From assembly GCA_020081605.1 (NCBI GenBank), contig JAHREC010000009.1, forward strand, positions 4,030,001-4,094,000: a DNA stretch of 64,000 nucleotides, in the 5' to 3' direction. The DNA is from Albifimbria verrucaria. Lineage: Eukaryota; Ascomycota; Sordariomycetes; Hypocreales; Stachybotryaceae. The position numbers and the translations under genes were made by a program. Below, piece by piece: positions 49,422 to 61,238 of this stretch. Within the stretch, counting starts at the first letter, position 1, and each line of letters opens with the position of its first letter. The notes beneath the pieces were generated by a model that had not been told where the DNA came from, made no database searches, and was given only the letters and a program-made list of their open reading frames with translations.

Positions 49422-52081
49422 TTACATAAAAACCCCTGTAGCAGGGTTGTCCCGAATAAATAGCAACCATCCAACAAACATCCCAACACCGCCAGCTGCA
49501 CAGCTCATCACCCACTTGACAACCTCGTCCATCTCAGCATCCAGAAACCACGCATACTGGGCCGGTAGTGTGAAAGAATCTATGGCCCAATACACCAACA
49601 GCCTCCATATGAATATGGTAGTGAACGAGGCAGACTCGACCCACGCTGACTTACGCATGGTCTGAAAAAGCTCGCTGCTCGATGCAACGGCCGAAGCAAC
49701 GGTCCCTTTCACATACTCAGCAGCGACATCACCGGCCCCGAGACTCGTCTCCAACGCTTGAAGACCAATCATTGTCGCTGTTGTAATGTCCACCCAGCCC
49801 AATGCACGGCTGTAGTCGATTCCTGGCATCCAGAAGGTTGGTTCGCGACTCAGCCACCGTAGCATGTGCACCTGTGACGTATTGTTCGCTTCCGACCACA
49901 TGTCTCTCTCGCGCTTTACTGCCACGTACACCTGAAGGGTGTGCAGGAACATAATGATCCTGGAGACGCGAAGCATGTTATGAATAACCACCATCTGATC
50001 GATGAGGCTGATGGTATAGCTCAGAATACGGAAAGGCGCCAGCGCAAGGGATTTCAAACACGTGAGAGCTTTCTGACCAGCCCAGAGACCGATATAAGAA
50101 GCTCTTCTGGACCCTGCGACGATGAAATATCGCAAGCGGCAGTAGAGCTCGACGAGAAAATCTCGACAACGGCAGTAGAACCAGAATAGGCAGTCTCGCA
50201 AAGAGCAGTATGACCAGACTAGCAAGTCGCGCAAAGAACAGTAGGACCAGACCAGCAAGTCTCGCAAAGAGCAGCAGAGCGCTATAATGGGTATCCTTAC
50301 CATAAGCTCAGATGCGTACAAAAATGCCACATAATCCTTCGTATGAGCACTGACGGACTCCATCCGAGTCGAAACTGCGTGTAGGAGAAGGACATATGAA
50401 ACCAAGATGGGGCTCCTGAATTGACGGATTTCCGTCCATCCTCCTTCGTCGAGACAATACCATGCATTCTGCCCATCGCTGTACAATCCATGTTTATTGT
50501 CTTTTTCATGTGGCCTTCGGTGGTCTGGACTTTCCAGTTGCGGAGATTCGACTCTTCTCAACCAGTACGAATAATGTGCTGGAAGCATATTCTGCCTCAC
50601 ATGGTCATCCTGGGAGCTTGGGGCACGTCTTCTTCTCCATCCCCTTCTCTCGCCGGGAACAGGCGTTCTAGGAGGAGATGGCACGTACTCTCCGTCCCAT
50701 AACGAACTAAGTGGCAAAGTCCGATCCAAATATGATCTTGTGTCATCCTCTTCATGGCCTGTTGGTTCAGAACTTGACTTATCTCGAGGTCCAGGCTTAG
50801 GCTTCGGGTCTGGACCAGCGCCGGGCTTACGTTTACGGTCCGCCTCGGGCTCCGAATCAGATCCAGGCACCTTAGCCTCGAAGGCAACGTTAGGTACGAT
50901 ATCGACCGCTGGTAGAAGCGTGCGCTTGTCTTTAGCTCCAAATGTGGGCTTGTCTTTTTGGTCTCTTGAAAACTCCAATTCTCTTTGGTCTCTTGGGTTG
51001 GTGCCTTGGGAGATTCCAAGATGGGGCTGATGGGTTTATTCTTTGGCGGCGATATGTCTGGTGTCTCGATGGATTCCAAATTAGGGCTGGTGAGTTTATT
51101 CCTTGGCGGAGATATATTCGGTGTCTCGATAGATTCCAAAATAGGGCTCATAGGTTCATTCCTGGGCGACGATGTGTTTGGTGCCTCCCAGATATCCGGC
51201 GGGCTAGAGCCTTGGGTGCCACTTTCTGCCTTCTCACGGAGTGTAGACTTCGCTCCAAGTTCCGAGTCAAGTTGCAAAGATAGGAGTTCGTGCCTAAGCT
51301 TTTGGATTATATGATCCTTGTCTGCTTCGGGGCTGTTCGTGGCGGATGCCCGGGTCGACTGTGGTCGGTCATGGAGCGCCTGCTCACTCAACTCTGTGGC
51401 ATGTTCCGAGACCGTATGAAGCAAGCTTAAAGTGGTGGATAACCTTTTATAGAAGGCATCTGTAAGCAGCTCGAACGGACAACCATTTGAGCATGACTTT
51501 CTCTGGCGCTTCGCTTTGGAAATCGCAGTGGGAGCATTTTCGTAAAAGGCCCCAAGGGCATCCGTGGTTTGCATGAAAAGAGTCTGGCTGTAAAGCTGTC
51601 CATCACCCACGCCATATTTCAGAGATGTGATGGAGCCAGTCAGATTATCCATCCTTTCGTCAAATAGAGAGAACTCTTTGTTTAGATCGTCGACTGAGGT
51701 ACCCGGCGGCGTGCTAAGAAGCCCTTTCGCCCCCTTCGGTGTTTCCAGCACTGAAGGCTTCTTATTCTCTGTATCAGCTCCAGCAGAATCATACAATTCT
51801 TTTGATGGGCCAGGCGATGCCACGGCCTTTTTAAGTGTCTTTGTACCAGAAAATCTCTTTTCAAGAGGAGACGTTGAAGATCCAGAGTTGTCCGCATCAG
51901 ATTTTAACGCAGCCGCATATGTAAACTTCCCTGTTGAAGCTACTTTATTGTCCCCACCGCTCGGCGATTCAGTTGTCTCTTCTCCCTTATCTTCGGTATT
52001 GGAAACTGTATTCTCTACTAGTGTCGTATCGCTTGTCGCCGACTGCGCAGTATCTTTATCACCATCGTTTGGTGGCTCCAT
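49422..52081 (-). CDS. Large repeat-bearing membrane protein, unknown
   Basis: Intronless, 886 aa with one missing A (T run 50954-50958 on the plus strand). The N-terminal half is acidic, Ser/Thr-rich and probably disordered (MEPPNDGDKDTAQSATSDTT). It has a predicted helical part (KDHIIQKLRHELLSLQLDSE) and three 20-residue tandem repeats of the type IETPNISPPRNKLTSPNLES (51012-51188). The middle is charged (KRKPGAGPDPKPKPGPRDKS). The C-terminal half is hydrophobic, with several likely membrane segments such as SPILVSYVLLLHAVS and ASFTTIFIWRLLVYWAIDSF, and ends CAAGGVGMFVGWLLFIRDNP plus a short tail. Between the charged and membrane parts are five 11-residue repeats, CSLRDLLVWSY in the two most regular copies (50128-50292). 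I know no family with this layout. It could be a lineage-specific membrane protein; function not inferable. Confidence 0.75.
50128..50292 (-). repeat. Five 33-bp tandem repeats inside a coding region
   Basis: Unit boundaries recur every 33 bp (50128, 50161, 50194, 50227, 50260), each with TCTCGCAAAGAGCAG-like DNA on the plus strand. The encoded units in protein order are CSLRDLLVWSY, CSLRDLLVWSY, CSLRDCLFWFY, CRCRDFLVELY and CRLRYFIVAGS. Repeats nearest the N-terminus are most alike, so that end probably expanded most recently. Confidence 0.9.
51012..51188 (-). repeat. Three 60-bp coding repeats
   Basis: Degenerate tandem units encoding a 20-residue Pro/Ser/Glu/Asn repeat (IETPDISPPKNKPISPILES and variants) in the disordered half of the membrane protein. 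The plus-strand hallmark is GGTGTCTCGAT(A/G)GATTCCAAA. Confidence 0.85.
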
Positions 52082-53207
52082 CTTTCATGCACCACCAGGT
52101 CAAGCGAGAAAGATGTTATTAGTCACAAAAGAAACTTATGGAGATTGAAGTCCAGTTCTGAGACTTGCGAACCAAATTCATGCGTACGATGCAGTGTAGT
52201 GAAGTGCAGTGCTTGAAGAAGGCCGAGTGAATACTTGGCAGGTTGCGTCAAGGTTCAGGCTGTAAAGAACAGCGAAGTTTTACATTAAAGCAGTGATTCA
52301 CTTGCCATTTGTTCATGTCAAACTTCTGTAGTAAAAAGACCGCATGGTCTCATCTCGCTCTGACGTACCCTCTCCCATTCTTTGTTGTGTTTGCTCTTAC
52401 TCCAACTGTTTCTTTGTTACATTTCCCAAGGCGCAAGCGTAGATACCCAGAGGACAAAGCCGGAAACGGAGCAAACCAACTCGCGGTACGTGCCTATCCA
52501 CTAGTGTAGCAATGAAAGAAACAGGTTCTCCAAGTTATGCAATGTATGGCAAAGAGCTTCGATCTTGACTCACAGGCACCACCAAGCAGCGTAGTCAACA
52601 AACCCACCAATCTATACAGTACAGTACAGCACATATATGCCGTACTGTACTGTACTATGAAGAGCGAAATCAGCTTCATCTGCTTGGTGCATTCATCCTA
52701 GAAAACGCAACTTCTGAGTCAGGTTGGAGCCCCATGGTACCGGTAGGCCATCTGTCGTAACTACTCAGTTTCACTCAGTATGCCTGCCTGGCCACTACGA
52801 GTATATGTAGTAATTTACTTTATAGTGCCTGGGGCAAGTCCAGACGGACTCTTACAAAACACCTTGATGGAAGCTCGAGAGATCGTAGACTAAAGACAGT
52901 ATGCATCATGCCATGCGGAATTATATGAAAAGAGGCGACTGTGAACCTTACCGGGTATTTAAAGTTAGCATTGAAATCCCAGGGATTTAGTTCGATATCA
53001 TATGTATACATCGTGGAAGCATTACCATGGCTCATTAATGGTATGGTGCCTCTGAAGCTATGTATAACAGAATACACAAGGCGTACCAGTATAAATGTAT
53101 ATATAGGTATCTCCATTATTTTATATCAAAACAACGCAGAGTGTGAAGCAGAGGCTTGTTTTGGTCATAGCTGTACATACATGGTCATCAGTCATAACGT
53201 TCGTCGA
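52082..53207. other. Intergenic region with an inverted repeat
   Basis: Upstream of the membrane-protein gene and downstream of NSE4, both on the minus strand. AT-rich from 52780 to 53160. It contains the hairpin at 52615-52654. No gene is called. Confidence 0.5.
52615..52654. repeat. 13-bp perfect inverted repeat (hairpin)
   Basis: Left arm TACAGTACAGTAC (52615-52627) and right arm GTACTGTACTGTA (52642-52654) are exact complements around a 14-nt AT-rich loop. The arms are themselves built of GTAC palindromes. No U-tract follows, so it is not a simple terminator. Confidence 0.9.
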
Positions 53208-54595
53208 TTAGCTATACCAACCTCGTGCCCCAGGGCCGGAATGGCTGGCTTCTTGCCGATGTTCAATCAAGGGTTCCTTTAGTTCAAATGTTTGTACAAT
53301 ATCGCGCCACGTTTCCATATCCATGGATAAGATAGCTTGGTGCTTCGAGGCACTGCGTCGAGCAACCCCTTCTTCTTCTGCTTCTCGCTCGACAGGTGCT
53401 GTGGAGTCTATTAGTAGCCATATGAGCCGCTTGTGATGATCGGGTGTTCTCACCTAGCGCTGGAAGATCAAATTCATCAAAGTCGATCTCGACTCTTCCA
53501 TCACGGATGAGAAAGCTGACATAGAACATATTTTCAACTGTTTGTCCAAAGGACCTTGGGTTGACGACAAAGCGCATGAGATCGATTCCACCAGTGCTTC
53601 GCAAGCCATGTTTATGCATGATTCTCGTCCGCTCCTCGTCACTCATATCATCATCCATAAGCTCTGCCACGGTCTCCTGGGTTTCCGCCTGGACCTTCTG
53701 CAGTTGTTGCAAGATCTTGCCACATATTGCGGTCAGGTCATTCTCCCTCTTGGCCAGTTCATCAACATTGAGCACCTCTGGTCGAGTTTCCGTAAGGTCA
53801 TTGGGCCGGAACGGTGCGGCACGCTTAGCTAGCTTTCGGGCCTTCTTCTCCACCGAAAGTGGTCCAAGGAGGAAGCCCGGCAATGCCGGCCGCCGAATAT
53901 ACGGGAGACAGGCGAAGCGTCCGAGATGAGACCAATTCATCATGTCACCTTCGTCCCCACATCATCGTCATCGTGGCCATCTCCGTAATTTCTGCCTCGA
54001 GTTGTGGATCGTCGTTGTCTCTGGGTGCTGGATAATTCCGGAGCATCGTCTTCCACTATGCCTCGTCCCTGTCGCATGTACGTGATGCATTTGGAAACAA
54101 ATTCATCGACATCTATGCCCTGTGATAAACTACCTTGTGTCAGGCGCAGGGTTTTTCGATATGATAGATCGGTGGTGCTGACAAGGAGGCGCGAATCGAT
54201 CGTGGCCTCGGTAGTTTGGCGGAGACTTTTGGAGAGCTCGTCTGCTTTGAGGATAGCGTCGTGAAGGCCGCGAGAATCGCTTTGCAGGTACTCTTCCGAG
54301 TTTTCTGTCACATCGCGCAGGAGATCTCTGAACCCCTTCTGGACCCGCCGGCGTTCCTGCAGCGGTTGGTCAGGGTCGTAGACGTCGTCATCGTTATCGT
54401 CTTCGTCGGGTTGTGGTTCGGTCGTTCTGCGCCGGTGGCTCGAGCCTTCTCCTGTCGAGGTGCCAGCACGTTTGCGCTTTGATCCTGAGGCATCGCGGGA
54501 GTTGGCTTTGGACCGTACAGTCAAATTCTGCTGTGATGGCGTGGGGATGTGGATGGAGACTGTGAGTAGGTCTCCCCGTCTTGAGACCTCTGCAT
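53208..54595 (-). CDS. NSE4: SMC5/6 complex kleisin Nse4
   Basis: Kleisin subunit that bridges Smc5 and Smc6 heads and binds Nse1/Nse3 in DNA repair and replication-fork stability; nuclear. 447 aa with intron 53408-53453 (46 nt, GTGAGA...TAATAG) and two missing bases (G run 54543-54546, C run 53955-53958). ATG at 54595 gives MQRSQDGETYSQSPSTS. The N-terminal kleisin/Nse3-binding part reads GFRDLLRDVTENSEEYLQ, KADELSKSLRQTTEATIDSR, LLVSTTDLSYRKTLRL and GIDVDEFVSKCITYMRQG. The C-terminal Nse4_C winged helix reads WSHLGRFACLPYIRRPALPG, FLLGPLSVEKK, and ENMFYVSFLIRDGRVEIDFD. An acidic D-rich linker separates the two. Both family domains are complete. Confidence 0.93.
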
Positions 54596-56392
54596 TCGAG
54601 TTGGCATCGAGGGGGCGAACTATGCGATATTCTTATTTCCACTGTGGAGGTGTAGTATGGATGAGCAATTGCGCGGTGTGGCGGTTTGAATTCCTGGTAG
54701 TGATTTTTTTATACGACGATGTTCTTGCTTGATCGCAGAGCTGGACATTGGGTAATTCAAGGTCGCGTCAACTTACAGAAGACGCGACAAGCTCATTTGC
54801 CCGCACTTGGTTTAACGTGGGGCTTCTGCAAAGGTACGTACCTGTTGCACGGTATTGGAGGGTCCTTCAGTGGTCGCTACTCCGTATGGATTAAGACCTT
54901 CCCTACCCTGAAGTTGGCTCTGTTAGCCATATAAAGCATGGATGGGAATAGCATTGGGTTGATTCTTTCTTTCATGCTTGGGATTTAAAAACAGCATGGA
55001 ACTTTATATGTGCGTGTATCTCTGAAGTTCGAGTATAGTATAGTATTGGTAAAGATAGCTTGGATACTTGGGATACTTATTGTGCTCAAAAAGCCATGGT
55101 GCGCATATCCCAACCGTCCTTTCTAGAACAGAGCATAGATAAAACCCGGGTTTACATAATATAGCTGCAGATAATCTCAGTATCGCAAACTTCTACTATT
55201 GATTAAATGCCCAAGAGCAAGGACAATATCACCAGCCTCAAGGATTGCATGGCTCGGGGTTGACATGGACTCAGGCTTGACGGAGGTCAAGAGCACTCCG
55301 TACCGTGATACTCCATGGGGAAACCCGGACTTTAAAGCCCATAGCCCGGCGGACTCCGAAGCAGAGCCACCCGTGTCTAATCTAAAAATGGACATGGCTG
55401 CTGTAAGGCCCCGAGCTATACGCTATACCTAAGCGATAAACCAAGCTCTCGCTGTGCAATGATGCGATAATTAACCAGCCTCGCCTCTGGGGAACAAGAT
55501 TCTCAGCCGCCAAGGTCCGCGTAGCCGGGCAGGGTGGACACCGCAAACGTCCGCAGTGCTGCATCTTACGGGCTTCTATCCGTCCCTGGCGCTGACAGGC
55601 TCCTCATAAGTACCCCATGGGTGGTGCCCCCAGCCATCGAGAAATACAATTATTTGACCACGACAGGCGGAGCAAACAAGGCACGGCGTAACCCCCAGTG
55701 GGGGTTCGATGATGTCTACAGCACAGCACGACGCAGCGCAGCGCCTACCAAGAAGCGTGAAGCCAAGCCAGGCAAGGCCTAGCAGAGGAGCCGTCTCGTG
55801 TTGGCAATGACATACAGACGTGGGACGTGTGTCCACAGTGTTGCGAAGCACGCTAGGGAAAAGGGCCGCTTGGCTGATGCGTCCCACGCCTACGGATCCA
55901 GGACGGAGGGCGGGGTGGTTTGTTCCTGAGCTCGTGGCTGCAGCGTATTGCTTGCGAATTCCAGTCCCCGGATCCTGGCTCCTGGGCGAGATATCGATGT
56001 CGACGTCGGCGTCGGCCAGCGATGGGACTAGCTGTAGGTCCGCGGAAGACTATTCAGCCGATAGCGCCACCTCCATCCTCTGATCCAGGGCCTCCGGAAG
56101 ATTTGAGCAACCACCATTCCGGCCAGGCCTCCACCCATCCACACCATCCCGCAGTAACGTGAAGTTTACCCAGGCCCCCAAAATGTGGAGGAAGAGGGAG
56201 CCCAAGTGGTGAGCAGACGCAATGCGTGTTAGTTGTAGCCGCTAGTGGGACCTGCTACATGGGGTAGGTAAATGTAGGTCGGTAGGTAGGGAGGTAGGCA
56301 CAGCACAGCACAGGACATTCACTCGTACCAACCTGCGTCTTATCTCGTAGGCCGGCCCCTGGTTCTTTTCAGATCCCCGAGATAGCCCCAGA

Positions 56393-56436
56393 GGTGTGTG
56401 TGTACTGTATGTGTGTGTGTGTACTGTATATGTTTG
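56393..56436. repeat. (TG)n tract interrupted by TACTGTA
   Basis: TGTGTGTG runs broken twice by TACTGTATGT-type units in the intergenic region. Confidence 0.8.
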
Positions 56437-56710
56437 TGCGCCTGCGGAACATGTGGTTGGACGAAGGGAGACGGTTTCTTTTGCGTAAGAATGTCTTGCT
56501 TTGAGCTCGAGCATTTCAACAAACGAATGGTAGATGTCATGATCGATCGACAATTTTGCCTCCTAACCTCTAAAATAAAAAACAAAAAAACAAAACCATA
56601 AACAAACACTTGCCAAGCTTACTGTACTGTGCCTTGATCTCCCTCTTGTTAATCTGCTCGGAGCCTGCTTAGTCTCCTGGACCCCGCCAACCCCATCATT
56701 CTCCCTTCTG

Positions 56711-56758
56711 CCCATCCATCCATCCATCCACCCATCCATCCACCCACTCACTCATCCA
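56711..56758. repeat. (CATC)n tetranucleotide array
   Basis: CCATCCATCCATCCA followed by CACCCATCCATCCACCCACTC-type variants; imperfect tetramers. Confidence 0.85.
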
Positions 56759-57597
56759 GGCCTCGATCGAAGGTTCCGAATACCCCGCTGTTGCATCCCA
56801 GCCCATGCGAGCTCCCTCACTAAACTGCATCTTGCTGCGGAGCTCGAAACAGTAGCACATCTTCGCTGTCCACTGCATCCCCGGCTAGCCAACCCGACCC
56901 GTTAGGTTATGCTGGCATGTGCATTTCGTGGATCTCCGTGCAACTCTAGCCATGTAGGTACCCAGAGCTTTGCGCTGCACAGCCCATGACGCTCCCTCCT
57001 CCTCGGCCCAGCCAAGCCCAAGCCTGGCCCGGCGTCGATCCATAAAGACGACCCCAAGGCCGCTCTCGTGTGCGTGACGCAGGTTCACCTTTGCTTTCCT
57101 TCACACCCTCTTCTTGCCTGGCCGTGAAGGGAAAAGGGTACTGCACTGTAGCCTCACGTGTCCCTGCGTCGGCAAGCTCTATCTCGTGCGCCACGCCCAA
57201 AAGCCACCCAGAGGGCCGGTCGCGAGCTTCCTCGTCGCCTCCCTGCATGCTTGTTTTTAAAGCTGTGCCACCTCGTGCCTGGTATCTCTGACCTCGCTGT
57301 CTCACCTCTCTTCTTTCTGCCTGGTGGAGCTTACGGGAGACTTTCCAAAGCCAAACCGACCCCCTCTCCCCATTCTGTGTTTCGACGGGCACGAGCTTCG
57401 CCTCTTGCGCTCATATATTGGCACCTGACGCCCTCTCTCTCTCTAGAGCCGTTCCTCTCCTGAACCTCCCTTGGCCATTTCATCCTTTGGTATAAGCTAC
57501 TATTAGTAGCTCGACAGATGCGGAGCCAACCTGCAAGCTCTTGTCGACCTCGTCTCTTTGGCCTACGGCTTCCCTCACGCGGGCCGTTGCAATCATC

Positions 57598-58539
57598 ATG
57601 ACCGGAACACTCGTAGCTCCGCGCTACACCACGCAGGACTTTGAGACGGCTTCGATCCGTTCTGCTGCGCCTTCGTATGGTGAGTAAACTGCTTCTTTCC
57701 TTACCTCCTCGTCTTCTGTTTGCACCCTGGTCACGCGCTGCACCCGGTCTGCCCCGATATCATTTTCGACAGACACCCCGGGCAACCACCTCCAGCACAC
57801 CATCCGATAAGACCAAGCACGCGACCATCGTCAACTGACTGGCATTCTCCTTCTCAGTATCCGAGGCTCCTTCCTACCACTCCAACGTTGCTCATCCCGA
57901 CCCAACCCCTCCCTACTCGCCGCCTCGCAGAACCGGGACCACGGGTGGAAGCGCGGCCCCACCCGCCCGGAGTCAAACCTCCACACCACAGCAGCAGACC
58001 ATCGGGTTGCCTCCCATCCCGCGCGCGGCCCCTCTGGGCGTCCCGAACCTTCATAGTTACCGCCTGCCCACCTGGTCTGCAAACAATGCCCTCGCCCGCC
58101 GACAGTACCATAGCGTGGCTGAGCGCAGAGTTAGTGCCAACAGGTTCCCTAGCGATATCCCGAGGCGCCCTGCACCGGTAGAGCAAGAGGAGGAGACGCC
58201 TCGTCCCTTGGAGGATCCGTATCTGGTGGGCGAGGTCGCTGCCGCGAATGCGCGACGCGAGAGGCTGGCCCGTGAAGCCGGCGACGATGTTCTGATCCAG
58301 GAAGATAAACAGTGGGATTGGCTACTCGGTACGTACCCTGATGTAAACGATTAGCTGTTTCTTTCGCGAAGCTAATATTTGGAGCAGCTCAAATGAAATC
58401 TTGGGATGAGCGTGAGAGGAGCTGGACGCGATACCGCAAGGAGGTAGAGCAGCAGGGCCAGGGCAAGAAGCTCCTGCGCCGCATTGGAGGCAACCTCCTG
58501 ATGCGGCCTCATTCACGAGGCATGATGTCCATGTCGTGA
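57598..58539 (+). CDS. Fungal protein of unknown function, PxYxSP-rich N-terminus
   Basis: 234 aa, three exons with no frame break: 57598-57679, 57858-58328, 58388-58539. Introns 57680-57857 (178 nt, GTGAGT...TTCTCAG) and 58329-58387 (GTACGT...GAGCAG), each splitting a codon cleanly. The N-terminus MTGTLVAPRYTTQDFETASI, then SEAPSYHSNVAHPDPTPPYS, is Pro/Ser/Tyr-rich. The middle has VPNLHSYRLPTWSANN. The C-terminal half is helical and charged: EDPYLVGEVAAANARRERL, KQWDWLLAQMKSWDERERSW, then a basic KKLLRRIGGNLLMRPHSRG. No membrane segment. I do not recognise a named family; the clean splicing supports a real gene. Confidence 0.75.
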
Positions 58540-59031
58540 TGCAACGTATGACTTTCCTTTTCTCCTCCTAGGCATCTGCAGACTTGACGCATCGGCTGGC
58601 GCGGGTGTCATATCTCGGGATTACAAGGCGTTTTTGGCTTATTTTGAACTTCATTCCTTCCTTTCTATAGCTCCCGTTAGCACCGAGGGGCTCGGTCACA
58701 AGTCGACCGATGAGCTTCCTCTTAGATTCCATGGTGGAGCTAGTCCGCAGGTCGAGAGGCTGAACCACTGCTTCCTCATGAGAGGCACATCAGAATGGGT
58801 AACGAGGTTGATAGCCGGAAAAATTGAAACTCCATTCAGCATCATCTGCTCTCGATCTCTAGTGTGTCCACGTTAAGCTTACAGAATCCCAAACGCCTTG
58901 CCCATGCAGCTAGTAAGACATCGCCCCAGCGTCTGAAGACAGCACGACGCATGTACAGCTTTGTATAAACATATATCGGGTGTCTAAATCTCATAGAGCC
59001 CCATACTTGGATGTCTGTACTCTGACGATCC
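58540..59031. other. Convergent intergenic region
   Basis: 3' UTR space between the 57.6-kb gene (+) and the V-ATPase gene (-). Nothing else recognised. Confidence 0.55.
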
Positions 59032-59812
59032 TTAACCCTTGACCTTGGTGTTGAGAATGAGCGCAACAATCAGTCTGCGGCGGATTAGCGAGGAGTCAAC
59101 AGTAAGCAGCGGAGATATTTTCCTTACCCGTACAAGCCCAGAACTTCTCCGAAAATCAGAATGAGTACCATGCCAACGAAGATCCTGGATTGCTGCATGT
59201 AGGCTCGGACACCACAATCGCCGACGATGCCAATACAGTAACCAGCAGCAAGACCAGTCAGACCGACGGCCAGACCACAACCGAGATGCAAGAACCCACT
59301 GTATATGTGTTAGTTATGGGAACGAGTCGATCGTATGTATTATTACGTACGCGAACAGGCTGTACTTGGTACCCGGGGGACCCAGATCCTCGGCGATCAG
59401 AACGGAAACGACGAGCGAGTAGACGGCAATGATACCGGACATGACCACAGGGATCAAACACTAATGAGAAGTGGTAAGAAATAATGCGTCTCCATCAAGA
59501 CAAGAGTTTCTGCCAACCTTCATAATAAGATCGGGTCGGAAGGTAGCAACACCAGCAATACCGATGCCAGACTTTGCTGTGCCGTAGGCGGCACCGATGC
59601 CTAGAAGAACCACATGTTACTAGCTGCCGGAGAAGGGTATCGTTCGAAAGATTCGAAGGCTATAACGTACAGCCAAAAGTCATCGCTGCGGCGATGCCCG
59701 CCTGCAATCAACGCATCAGCATTTGGAGCCCTTACGGTGAACACGGAGAGGTCGGAGCTTACCATCCCGATGAAGGGGCGAACTTGGGAGCGAAAATCGC
59801 GTCGTCAGCCAT
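59032..59812 (-). CDS. VMA3: V-type ATPase proteolipid subunit c
   Basis: Proteolipid of the vacuolar H+-ATPase rotor ring; each copy carries one proton-binding Glu. Six exons (59763-59812, 59671-59701, 59518-59600, 59351-59460, 59128-59298, 59032-59074) and five introns of 52-70 nt. One missing base at 59772-59777 is inferred, giving 162 aa, the usual size. The N-terminus is [17 protein letters not shown]. Four hydrophobic helices are present: [20 protein letters not shown], then [40 protein letters not shown] and [20 protein letters not shown] with the essential Glu in FGE. The length and single-start N-terminus fit subunit c rather than c' or c''. A small gene with this many introns is usual for filamentous fungi. 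Confidence 0.94.
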
Positions 59813-61238
59813 GATGAACGAGGAGCGTCGCTGAGAGGGGACTTGGAGGTGGTGGTGAGATGATAACCCAGGATGGACGTTGACGGAGCTTCAAGATGAT
59901 GTAGCCAGACGAGGCTTCGCGCTCTGCTTGGAACTACCTTCGTAGACTGAGCTGTATGGACCAATCACATGCGCTGCAGCGTGCTGGGATTGCACGTGAC
60001 GTGGCCGACCAGGGACGGCACCTCAAGACAGACTGACACAGGTACCTACCCCAAGTGTGATAGCGCTGCCTGAAATTCGAACCAGGTGAAGTACTGTACT
60101 ACTTACTGTACGTATAGTACTCGAATCCACAGCATCCTACCTATACGGAGGTATCTATCTACATGAGCGGCAATTAGAACCTGGGGAGGCATGAGGTCAT
60201 ACGGTTCATTTAGATGGGTAAATGCTGAGGAAATAAGTAACGTTCCTCTTGGCTCTCGCACTTTGAAAAAAGTACCTGTATATATTGCTTGCTATTATAC
60301 CTGTGCTCGGAAATATTGCTGACCTAGGGCGATGATGAGTGTGCAGTGCCCTTTTCCTGCCAGGGAACGGACGGCCAAAAACTGGGGGCTTTGTCGAAAT
60401 AATGAGGTACCGGATGCGATAAGGTACGCAAAGCAATGCAACGGCTTGCGAAGCCCATGTACTACGCGGCTTGATTTGTTGAGGGGGTACCTTCAGCAGC
60501 TATCGGACCCACCGTTGGCCAGTCCATTGCGCACGTAGCACTCAAAAGATGTAAGGCATCCCTGGGAGAGCCCATGTACCTAAAACGAGGAACGCTTCTG
60601 CCCACAGCCTACTGCCCACTAACAGCCAGGTACATCCACCCCGAGCCAAGTCCAAGTCCCCGTCCCAGTCCCAGTCCCACACAGACAGACAGTCAAGAGA
60701 CCGCCATCGGGTGGTGTTTCTTGAATCTGCTCCCTTCCAGGTCTCCCCGAGAGCTTCACCAACCCTCGCCACGACGTCGCCAATTGCCCAACTCGACACC
60801 GCCTGTGTGGCCTCTTGATTCTTGCTACCGGCCCGACGATCCACGCTGCACCTTGTGCCCTCGTTCTGAGCGGCCGAGCCCAAACCCGAGCGAGCCCATT
60901 CCAGGAGACCGACTACGGTGGGCCAGGGCAAGTCCTTTGACGAGCCCCGACTCCCCTGCCGACGAGATCGGTATCGCCCTCAGAACTCTCGAGCAAACCG
61001 ACAGCGTATCATAGAGCGGTAACGGCTGCCGTTGTCCAGGCAGAGAGCCCCTTCTCGGGTGGACTGACAACGGCGCATCCGTCGATGTCGCCAGCTACCC
61101 CGGCCGCCCGCGATTTTGTGTTCCCGATAGCCAGTGGCCGCTGAGGCTTTGCGACGGTGGGTGACTATAGTCCTCACCGTATTCTTCGAGGGCGAGTTCT
61201 GATATCCGAGGGCTTCTTGGTCGCAGGCAGTTCACACC
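59813..61238. other. Divergent intergenic region
   Basis: Shared upstream region of VMA3 (-) and the RhoGEF (+). GTACTGTACT-type motifs cluster at 60091-60120, TACCTA-type motifs at 60040-60160. CT-rich leader sequence runs from 60570 towards 61238. No gene is called. Confidence 0.5.

Larger units (their letters stand above)
54596..57597. other. 3.0-kb divergent gene-poor region
   Basis: Shared upstream DNA of NSE4 (-) and the gene at 57598 (+). It contains GTATA-rich sequence near 55030, GGTAGGTA clusters at 56260-56300, a (TG)n/ACTGTA tract at 56393-56436 and a CATC tetramer array at 56711-56758. It is CT-rich from 57060 to 57480. Open frames are short and featureless. Confidence 0.45.

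Noticed and set aside
60060..60095. tRNA-like B box (GGTTCGAAT on the minus strand)
   Set aside because: No acceptor stem, D arm or anticodon arm can be built around it. The similar word at 13251 fails the same test.
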